This document shows positions 1 through 6,432 of a DNA stretch of 17,787 bases, piece after piece (positions within the stretch are counted from its first letter, which is position 1; the number at the start of each line of letters is the position of its first letter). The notes under the pieces were generated by a model. It saw only the letters and a list, made by a program, of their open reading frames with translations, was not told the DNA's origin and did no database searches. A program made the translations under genes and the position numbers. The stretch is from the NCBI GenBank assembly GCA_028685295.1, contig JAQUEL010000039.1, positions 1 to 17,787 on the forward strand, given 5' to 3'. The stretch is from a bacterium (GTDB taxonomy: Bacteria > UBP13 > UBA5359).

Positions 1-521
1 GCGTCCACCCGCAGCGCCGCCTTGAAACGGGGATCCGCCTTACCGCCGCCTTGCTCCCAGACGGGGCGCTCCAGATCATCAAAGGGATCGTTGGTCATAA
101 CGATCTCCTCAACGCCGGACGTTTCAAACACTTTATCTATGTAATCCTCTACCTTCATGGCGGCAAAATAACGTCTATAGGCTTCTAGGTCACGCCTACC
201 CGTATCCAAACCCAGCTTCTCCAGCACGGTCAACACGCCCCGGCAGGCCTCACTGTAAGGAGTATTATCTATAAACAGCGTCTGCCAGATGAGATCGGCC
301 TGTTCACGCTTGGTCATAGCCCAATAGGTACTGTAGGGCATATCCGTCCAACGCAGCGTTTCAGCTGCCAGATAGTGATAGGTCAGTAATTCATCTATGC
401 CCCAGAGCAACAGCTTGCCGAAATCGACAGGATAGGTATGGGTGTGAATATCGATTATCCGCACCTGACTTATGGCTCTATCCAACACGCTTCTAAGGTC
501 GTTTTCATTTTTAATGGTCAT
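1..521 (-). CDS. Uronate-isomerase-like amidohydrolase, 5' part only
   Basis: This reading frame is open from ATG at 521 to the left edge, giving 173 residues of a longer protein whose C-terminus lies outside the window. Near the N-terminus it has IIDIHTH (His26 and His28), the strand-1 HxH metal motif of the amidohydrolase TIM-barrel superfamily. The following text (LLLWGIDELLTYHYLAAE, then a segment around EACRGVLTVLEKLGLD) resembles proteins annotated as glucuronate/uronate isomerase-like, which interconvert aldo- and keto-uronic acids in the cytoplasm. GGAG lies ten bases before the ATG and fixes the start. There is no signal peptide. It follows the dehydrogenase gene after a 247-bp gap with its own candidate promoter, so it may be a separate unit. 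The superfamily is clear; the substrate is inferred and could be another sugar acid. Confidence 0.8.
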   Translation of the reverse strand, partial: MTIKNENDLRSVLDRAISQVRIIDIHTHTYPVDFGKLLLWGIDELLTYHYLAAETLRWTDMPYSTYWAMTKREQADLIWQTLFIDNTPYSEACRGVLTVLEKLGLDTGRRDLEAYRRYFAAMKVEDYIDKVFETSGVEEIVMTNDPFDDLERPVWEQGGGKADPRFKAALRVD

Positions 522-608
522 CGTCTTCACGCTCCTGTATCTTTTAAGCAAGCAATCCATCTATCTTTATCGTAATAAAGACTTCGCTAAACACGTAATT
601 TAAATACA

Positions 609-637
609 AATATATAGTGCGTTCGCCCGTTTTGCAA
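609..637 (-). promoter_or_regulatory. Candidate sigma-70-type promoter for the amidohydrolase gene
   Basis: Reading the minus strand, TTGCAA (637-632) is followed after 17 bases by TATATT (614-609). These match the -35 consensus at 4 of 6 and the -10 consensus at 5 of 6 positions. The predicted leader is about 80 nt. The -35 lies inside an 8-bp palindrome, TTTGCAAA, which could also be a regulator half-site. An alternative, weaker pair lies upstream (TTGAGC near 742-737, AATAAT 16 bases on). The call rests on base matches only. Confidence 0.35.
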
Positions 638-657
638 ACGAGACAGGGCTTTGTGCA

Positions 658-696
658 GCATAAGCCTGATGCCTATGCCCAGAGACATGGCCTCTG
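658..696. promoter_or_regulatory. Two adjacent small inverted repeats in the 522-768 intergenic region
   Basis: The gap between the dehydrogenase stop (769) and the amidohydrolase start (521) holds two short hairpin-capable elements: 658-678 (arms GCATA-x-GC and GC-x-TATGC, one mismatch, 5-nt loop) and 680-696 (arms CAGAG and CTCTG, 7-nt loop). Neither is followed by a T-run on the minus strand, so they are not convincing intrinsic terminators. They may be operator-like or leader structures. No gene is visible in this gap. Confidence 0.25.
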
Positions 697-768
697 CTCC
701 TTACCGATCGCTCTATTATTCTATGTTATTACAGTTGCTCAAATTAATCGGGGTGTGTTCCCATAAGT

Positions 769-1827
769 TTACCAGCAGAAAACAGGTTTGACCATGTCAT
801 AGTAGTTTCGATCTATTTCCTCATAAGCCCGGGGAGCATCATTAACATCATAAACAGGTGAGAAATCCACCTTCAGCTTTCCTGAAGCTATCAAAGAGAG
901 CACCTCTGTCTTATGGCCGGGACCGTTGGCACAGCTCATGGTAATAGTGGCATTGGTCACAAACCATTTCTGGTAAGGTGTTAAGATAATGGGGTGCGGA
1001 TAATCTCCCTGCAGGTGAATACGTACCGGTGGCTCAGCATCCGTCCAGCCTCCTGATTTCACGTAACAATTCAGAGTGTTGATAATATCAGAATCGCCCG
1101 AGCACTCCATAACGGCATCAACCCCATACCCGCCGGTAATCTCCCGGACAGCTTCAACAGAATCGGTAGAAGAGGAATCTATTACATAATCGGCATAGGG
1201 CCGTGCACGCTCCGCCCTGATATGGCGGCAATCCATGGCAATTACCCGGCAATCGGCATATATCTTTATAAGCTGAACGGCCGCCAATCCCATTTGACCG
1301 CAACCTGTCACCAGTATAGTTTCACCATCAGCCGGGCGCAGGCGCTTGATCCCCTTTAACGCCACACTGGGGATATAGGCTGCCACAGCCTCTTCATCGC
1401 TGATTTCATCCGGTATTTTGGCCAGAGCATCGCCGACACTATCGGCAACGGTTGGATTTTTGATAGACAGACTTACCTGCCCTCCCCAGGCATGGCAATA
1501 ATCAGGGAAATACCTGATTTCGTTGGCCATGACTCTGTCACCTATACGAGGCAGATAACCGGCGTCCTGCGGCCTGACTCGATCACCTACATATACTATC
1601 TGTCCCACCTGCTCGTAACCGGGGATCATGGGATACCATATTTCACTGCCTTTATCTATGGACTGCCCGCGATAGAGCTTCATCTCCGTACCTAAGGATA
1701 CACCGCTGAAGGAAGTTTTTACTACTATAGTCTCATCGTCCACCGCTGGCAAGCGGATGCTCTTTACCGTTGCTTTATACGGACGCTCAAAAACAATCGC
1801 TTTAGCTCTTTTAAAACTGCTACTCAT
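769..1827 (-). CDS. MDR-family (alcohol dehydrogenase-like) oxidoreductase lacking the usual zinc ligands
   Basis: A 352-residue medium-chain dehydrogenase/reductase: an N-terminal GroES-like domain, then a Rossmann domain with the nucleotide motif GCGQMG (about residues 175-180). Expected role is NAD(P)-dependent oxidation or reduction of a sugar or polyol in the cytoplasm. Where zinc enzymes have Cys...Thr-Asp and Gly-His-Glu, this protein has SGVSLGTE (about 41-48) and GYE (about 70-72), so the catalytic Cys and His are absent. The SG-S-x-GTE pattern recalls BchC-like enzymes and the MDR half of bidomain MDR/Gfo-Idh proteins. I start it at ATG 1827 because GGAGATGAG sits just upstream; an in-frame TTG at 1854 has a poorer site. 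It follows the radical SAM gene after 33 bases and is the last gene of its run. The family is secure, the substrate unknown. Confidence 0.87.
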   Translation of the reverse strand: MSSSFKRAKAIVFERPYKATVKSIRLPAVDDETIVVKTSFSGVSLGTEMKLYRGQSIDKGSEIWYPMIPGYEQVGQIVYVGDRVRPQDAGYLPRIGDRVMANEIRYFPDYCHAWGGQVSLSIKNPTVADSVGDALAKIPDEISDEEAVAAYIPSVALKGIKRLRPADGETILVTGCGQMGLAAVQLIKIYADCRVIAMDCRHIRAERARPYADYVIDSSSTDSVEAVREITGGYGVDAVMECSGDSDIINTLNCYVKSGGWTDAEPPVRIHLQGDYPHPIILTPYQKWFVTNATITMSCANGPGHKTEVLSLIASGKLKVDFSPVYDVNDAPRAYEEIDRNYYDMVKPVFCW

Positions 1828-1860
1828 AATCTCATCTCCATACTGAAACAACAACCTCTT

Positions 1861-2931
1861 TCAAGCCTTGCCGCTATAGCTGTAATCGCGCCGCCAACGC
1901 CAGACACACCGCTTACAGGCAGGGTTCCCTGCCAACCCTATCTCTTTCCGAAATCGATCGGCTTCAGGGCCTTGGAAAATCTCTTCTATGCCCTTCTCCA
2001 AAACGCTTCCCAGCGAACCGTCACTGACGTCAAGACAGAAAGAAGTGCTTCCATCGCTGCGGATAGAAAGACGATGCCAGGGCGCACGACAGCTTAGCGG
2101 CAGAATATCCGCCTCCGGGTCATCATACCAGGGCAACAGCTGTTCCGACTGCATGCTGTCGGCACTCAGGCGTAACCGCAAGTCAGGATAATCCGCCATC
2201 AACCTTTCAACACTTTCAGCCATCTCCCCCCCATATCCGCAAGAGAATTCAGCCAGCCAGCTTGCTCCGGTATTCTCTCTTATGCCGCAGCTTGATAACC
2301 ACTCTGAATACAATTGCAGCTGCTCACGGCTGAGAAATATCTGCGGGCTCAGCAGCCAATCTTGCATACCCCACTTCCTCAGATATACGGCTAACTCTCC
2401 AAGCCGGCCCATATTCTCAGGCAGAAGAGTGGTCATCACTGCCAGCTTTTGATGTGGAAATTCCTGCCGTATTCTCTGTATACCATCTTCTATTCGAGCA
2501 AAGGTACCATTCACCCCTCTGATAAGATCATGGATTTCCGGCGGGCCGTCAAGAGAGATGTAAATCCATTCGAACAGGCCTTTCAGAGAATGAACGCATC
2601 CCTTTAAAAGCACACCATTGGTGACCAGGCTCTGCTGTAATCCCAGCTCAGCCAGATGACAGCAAAAATCTCCCAGCCAGGGAACCAGCAGCGGCTCTCC
2701 GCCCCAAATAGTAATATACGGCTTCAGCGGAGCTAATCGATCTGCTACGAGCAGCCACCGGGATAGATCCATCTCATATTGGTCGCGGCAGCTATGCTGA
2801 TACCCCTTCTCGCCCCACTGGCCGCACATTCGGCAATGCAGATTGCATCGCCGTGTAAGCTGGATGGTTACGGCTTGCAGCTTTACCCGATTTTCCTCTT
2901 CCGGCTCACCCCCGGATACGGTGTCAGCCAT
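1861..2931 (-). CDS. Radical SAM / SPASM-type protein
   Basis: A 356-residue radical SAM protein. The [4Fe-4S] motif is CNLHCRMC (Cys29, Cys33, Cys36; CxxxCxxC), followed by the SAM-contacting IWGGEP (about 75-80) and ISLDGP (about 125-130). The C-terminal third has Cys281, Cys299, Cys339 and Cys342 in a SPASM/twitch-like arrangement that would bind one auxiliary iron-sulfur cluster. Such enzymes mature peptides or sulfatases, or act on sugars and other small molecules. No sulfatase and no short precursor peptide is visible nearby, and the neighbours are sugar enzymes, so a role in carbohydrate conversion is my inference. It begins two bases after the stop of the preceding TIM-barrel gene, which implies translational coupling. 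The class is secure, the reaction unknown. It needs anaerobic or low-oxygen chemistry. Confidence 0.9.
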   Translation of the reverse strand: MADTVSGGEPEEENRVKLQAVTIQLTRRCNLHCRMCGQWGEKGYQHSCRDQYEMDLSRWLLVADRLAPLKPYITIWGGEPLLVPWLGDFCCHLAELGLQQSLVTNGVLLKGCVHSLKGLFEWIYISLDGPPEIHDLIRGVNGTFARIEDGIQRIRQEFPHQKLAVMTTLLPENMGRLGELAVYLRKWGMQDWLLSPQIFLSREQLQLYSEWLSSCGIRENTGASWLAEFSCGYGGEMAESVERLMADYPDLRLRLSADSMQSEQLLPWYDDPEADILPLSCRAPWHRLSIRSDGSTSFCLDVSDGSLGSVLEKGIEEIFQGPEADRFRKEIGLAGNPACKRCVWRWRRDYSYSGKA

Positions 2932-2933
2932 CC

Positions 2934-3758
2934 CTATATAAACCTCTTGATAAAGTTCAGCGACCTTTCGGTCCCGGAAACGATATCCTCAGCCTGTTCA
3001 TACTCAATATATACTGTTCCCTGAAAAGCCGATAACTGCGCCATGACGGCCTGCCAGTTCACCTGGCCGTCGCCGCAGGCAACACATTCATAACAGCCGT
3101 CACTCAGCCGATAGTCCTTAAGATGAACATAAGCCGTCTGTGCCTCAATAAGAGGATATTCCGCCTGCGGCTGCAGCCCTCCGTAAGCTAGAAAATTGGC
3201 TGGGTCATAGAGCGCTCGGACAGCTGGACACTCTGTCTCATCAATCAATTTCGACAACCGCTCTCCTGTGGTGGTCAGGCTGCCGAACCGGTGAAAATGC
3301 CGGCCTTCCTCAGCCGGAGTTATGCCTCCATGCACTTCTACCGCCAGAATCACTCCTCTTTTGTGAGCATATGAACCGGCTGCCTGCAAACACCCTACTA
3401 CCTGCCGCCAGAGATCATCAGTTATTTCTTCCTCTTTGCAAAAGCCGGCAAAAATCCGCAGATATACGGCTCCCAAACGAGCACAGACATCGATCGCTCG
3501 TTTAACTCGCGCTAGTTCGCTATGATAATCCGGCACGGAAAAATCATTGCCGGCCGCTACAGCTTCACAAACAAGTCCATATCCGGATAATTTCCTCCTG
3601 ACGGCCTCTATCTCAGACACCGTAGAAGCGCCGCTCAGATAGGCATAATCATTTTCGCAGGAGAGTTCTATATACTTCAGGCCCATCCCGACGGTAGCTC
3701 GCATATAATCATCCAGGTCCATTTCACGGTATCCCCAGCATGCGTTCCCCAGCTTCAC
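2934..3758 (-). CDS. Sugar phosphate isomerase/epimerase-like TIM-barrel protein
   Basis: A 274-residue, single-domain xylose-isomerase-like / AP-endonuclease-2 fold protein of usual length. The four expected metal ligands can be placed: Glu141 (AVEVHGG), Asp185 (YDPAN), His212 (YVHLKD) and Glu252 (YIEYE). A GDGQVNW segment (229-235) matches the G-x-G-x-(V/I)-(N/D)-(W/F) motif before the last strand. Members isomerise or epimerise ketoses, inosose-type intermediates or keto sugars in the cytoplasm. The start is GTG at 3758, overlapping the GH57-like gene's TGA by four bases (GTGA), with GAGG seven bases upstream inside that gene; the two are almost certainly translationally coupled. There is no signal peptide. 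It probably acts after the GH57-like enzyme and with the dehydrogenase downstream. The substrate is not deducible. Confidence 0.9.
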   Translation of the reverse strand: MKLGNACWGYREMDLDDYMRATVGMGLKYIELSCENDYAYLSGASTVSEIEAVRRKLSGYGLVCEAVAAGNDFSVPDYHSELARVKRAIDVCARLGAVYLRIFAGFCKEEEITDDLWRQVVGCLQAAGSYAHKRGVILAVEVHGGITPAEEGRHFHRFGSLTTTGERLSKLIDETECPAVRALYDPANFLAYGGLQPQAEYPLIEAQTAYVHLKDYRLSDGCYECVACGDGQVNWQAVMAQLSAFQGTVYIEYEQAEDIVSGTERSLNFIKRFI

Positions 3759-5149
3759 TCTTTATCCTCCCCAAAATAGTTCAAAGACATCAGTTCATCC
3801 CGTACCGCCGCTATCTGTGTAGCCATCAATTCAGGCGAATACAATGCCTTCTGATCGGCAAGTCCGCATTCTGCCATCAACCGGGACATGCTCTCATTAG
3901 CCTGCTCCAGAGCGTTCAAAGCCTCTTCGACATTGAAGCGCCCCGGGGAAGTCGGGGCCGGGGGCCAGCGGGAATCGCTGACATAGGCCGTGGTGATCGA
4001 CTGCAGAATACATTTGGAGGTTGCGTTGCCGCGCAGATCATTGAGGCCCGCCTCAGATGCAACAGCCTGTAACCCTTCGTAAATAGTCCGGCAGACCGGG
4101 TCCAGAATGCGAGAGTACGCCGTATTGGCCCAAGCCCTAGCGGTTCCACCATGCCAGGCACAACCGCTCTCCACTTGCCCAAAGCCTCGGGTCTCAACCA
4201 CTCCGTATCTATCCGGTGTCTCCCGAGGAAGGATGAACTCAAAACCCAGGTTTAGAGCCAGCTGCAGCACTTCCTCAAAACGCTCGGCACTCTCCGGTGC
4301 CGGTTCAAAGAAGCGGGCCAGGCCGTACTGCTTGACAAAGAAATAGGCTGTAGTGCCTATATATTCGGCATCCTCGGCATAAGGCATCAGGAACCCTTTA
4401 TCAGGCATTCTGCCCTGCCATCGGACCAGCAATTCCTTAACTTCCTCAATAGCAACCGGTGTCTGGCGATTGCCTTCGGTAGCCCCCATCAGATACCAGA
4501 GAATGATATTGCAGAGCATGTCGGATCGCAAAATAACTTTGAGCCCATTTTCAAGATGGTTGGGTTTGAAGAGAGCCTGGAGTATCTCCGGATGGCCGGC
4601 AATCTCGTCCTCTATCCTGAAGAGAGCGTTCTTATTGCTATGCCCCCTGACATCGAATCTCAGACCGGTAGCCTCCCGTAGGCCCTTAACGGTGGATAGA
4701 AGATAAGAATCCGCATCGGCTATCAGTATCTCGAAGCCGGCTTCCCTAAAAATATCCGGAACGTAATGGGTCCAGCCACACTCCGGATTCCACCCGGTAA
4801 CCGGACGTACACCGGTAAATCGCTCCCATGTATTCAGCCCATCCAATAACGAATTGAGCCCCAGTTCCCGTCCTACATTGGGAATCATTATGTGAGTCTG
4901 TGGAGAAGCCACCGGTTCTATGCGTCCGGCATTCACGCCGGCAATAAGTTTTTCAAGCGTTTCCGGCGCTTCAGAAGCCATAATCTCCAGTGTCTCGCCG
5001 GAAGCCTCAAAAGCCAACCGGATATCCAGCATCTCCGCCAGATCGAATATTCTGCCGTAAGTTTCGCGGGCCACCCAGCCTCGTCGCTGCGGCGGCAATT
5101 GCGAATATTGCAAATTGGCATGAGGCATAAAGATTATTCCGGGTTTCAT
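3755..5149 (-). CDS. GH57-like glycoside hydrolase / deacetylase-type barrel protein
   Basis: A 464-residue protein without signal peptide, so probably cytoplasmic. It follows the GH57-like plan: an N-terminal strand with MPHANLQY (His10; canonical members have HQP), FEASGE (47-52), the nucleophile-type motif WNPECGW with Glu123, and YAEDAEYIG (257-264), where Asp260 fits the DxE acid/base motif. A helical C-terminal region follows. GH57 enzymes hydrolyse or transfer alpha-linked glucose or galactose residues with retention. The HAN variant and short length suggest an uncharacterised branch, so specificity is open. ATG at 5149 is preceded by AAGGAAG; the gap to the lipoprotein gene is 13 bases, and its stop overlaps the next gene. 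It probably processes oligosaccharides delivered by that transporter component. Confidence 0.72.
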   Translation of the reverse strand: MKPGIIFMPHANLQYSQLPPQRRGWVARETYGRIFDLAEMLDIRLAFEASGETLEIMASEAPETLEKLIAGVNAGRIEPVASPQTHIMIPNVGRELGLNSLLDGLNTWERFTGVRPVTGWNPECGWTHYVPDIFREAGFEILIADADSYLLSTVKGLREATGLRFDVRGHSNKNALFRIEDEIAGHPEILQALFKPNHLENGLKVILRSDMLCNIILWYLMGATEGNRQTPVAIEEVKELLVRWQGRMPDKGFLMPYAEDAEYIGTTAYFFVKQYGLARFFEPAPESAERFEEVLQLALNLGFEFILPRETPDRYGVVETRGFGQVESGCAWHGGTARAWANTAYSRILDPVCRTIYEGLQAVASEAGLNDLRGNATSKCILQSITTAYVSDSRWPPAPTSPGRFNVEEALNALEQANESMSRLMAECGLADQKALYSPELMATQIAAVRDELMSLNYFGEDKE

Positions 5150-5162
5150 ATTTACTTCCTTT

Positions 5163-6422
5163 CTAATGCTTCTGTAATTTGCTGCGTATTCCGGCTGAAG
5201 AGACCCTCAGAGCGCTCTCCAGATCGGTCCGGCCAAGGAAGAAGAGATCCATCTGATCGCAAAGCGGCTTGATAATCTCCATATAATTTCTGATTCTGGG
5301 CATAAGCGGAGTATCTGCTTTATCTGCCTCTTTCAGATAGTAATAGAGCTGCACCGGCGAAGATATCGCATAGGTTGCCTCAGCAGCCTTCCTGTTGGCG
5401 GGAATGCCGTTCCGGCTTGTTCCCAGAAGCTTCTGGTTCTCTTCATTACAATAAAAAGCTACAAACTTAAAGGCTTCCTCGGGATGCTTTATCGTCCGGG
5501 GTATACAGAGGCCGGCATCGTCAAAGGTATGGATGTTTTCTCCCAACGGCCCTTGAGGCAACGGTGCTATGTCCCACCTGAAATTCTTCACCGGCATCAG
5601 AGCAGACAGCATAAAGGCAGGGGCTACCTGCATGGCCACCCGCTGGCTCAAAAAGCCCTGAGCGCCCGCTGCGCCGCTGCCGGTAAAGGCCGAGGCTTCA
5701 GCTGGTGTAGGACAGATATCCTTGTTAAACTTATACAAGATGGGAAGCACCTTTCTGACGTGGGGATCGCTGTCAAGAATACACTTCTTACCGTCATTGT
5801 CCAGCACGCTGCAGCCGCTCCAGAGCAGCCATTCAAACCAAAGAACGGTGCTGGCTCCAAATCTGTCTCGTATTCCATCATTATCAGAATCGCCTGTGAG
5901 TTTTTCAGCAATTCTGCAGTAATCATCCCATGTCCAGTTCTCCTGCGGATAAGCTACCTTTGCTTTATCGAAAATATCTTTATTGTAAATAATACAATTG
6001 GTTTTTAATTGCATCGGGAAAGCATAAAGCCGGCCGTCAAACGTATAGTAATCGACCAGGCATTTGTAATATTGCTCCATATCTATCCCTTCTCGGTTTA
6101 CAAACCGATTCAAAGGGAGCAGGACATCTCTCTTCGCCAGATCGGTAATTCCGCTCCACCACATAAAAACATCCGGCGGATTGCCTCCGGCGATCTGCGT
6201 CAATATCTTTTGCTGGGTAGTCCCCCAATCCAATTTTACCTTTATGCCAGGATGCGCCTTCTCGAACCTGCCGATGATCTTTTGCATGATGGCAATCTGC
6301 TCTGCTCCCGCCTCCGCACTGGCAAAGGTAATAACCACCCTTTTGTCAGCCTGCCTGCCGCAACCTGCAGCAACAATAGAGAGCAGCAAAACGACAAGCA
6401 TACCACTCCATATTTTTCTCAT
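5163..6422 (-). CDS. Extracellular sugar-binding lipoprotein (ABC transporter solute-binding protein, family 1)
   Basis: A 419-residue solute-binding protein. The N-terminus has two basic residues, a hydrophobic core and the lipobox VAAGC, so Cys21 would be lipidated after signal peptidase II cleavage and the protein held at the outer face of the inner membrane. The mature part shows family-1 features: VVITFASAE..., a segment around GIKVKLDWGTTQQKILTQIAGGNPPD, DVFMWW, and YAFPMQLKTNCIIYNKDIFDKA. It would capture an oligo- or monosaccharide for import. The gene starts 10 bases after the GH42-like gene, with GAGGG seven bases before its ATG overlapping the stop of that gene. No permease or ATPase gene is in the window, so partners must be elsewhere. 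The family is secure, the ligand inferred only from neighbours. Confidence 0.93.
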   Translation of the reverse strand: MRKIWSGMLVVLLLSIVAAGCGRQADKRVVITFASAEAGAEQIAIMQKIIGRFEKAHPGIKVKLDWGTTQQKILTQIAGGNPPDVFMWWSGITDLAKRDVLLPLNRFVNREGIDMEQYYKCLVDYYTFDGRLYAFPMQLKTNCIIYNKDIFDKAKVAYPQENWTWDDYCRIAEKLTGDSDNDGIRDRFGASTVLWFEWLLWSGCSVLDNDGKKCILDSDPHVRKVLPILYKFNKDICPTPAEASAFTGSGAAGAQGFLSQRVAMQVAPAFMLSALMPVKNFRWDIAPLPQGPLGENIHTFDDAGLCIPRTIKHPEEAFKFVAFYCNEENQKLLGTSRNGIPANRKAAEATYAISSPVQLYYYLKEADKADTPLMPRIRNYMEIIKPLCDQMDLFFLGRTDLESALRVSSAGIRSKLQKH

Positions 6423-6432
6423 TACCGGTCCC

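Noticed and set aside
3740-4072. Plus-strand open frame of 110 codons at the GH57-like/TIM-barrel junction
   Set aside because: It crosses two well-supported minus-strand genes and has an unprotein-like composition.
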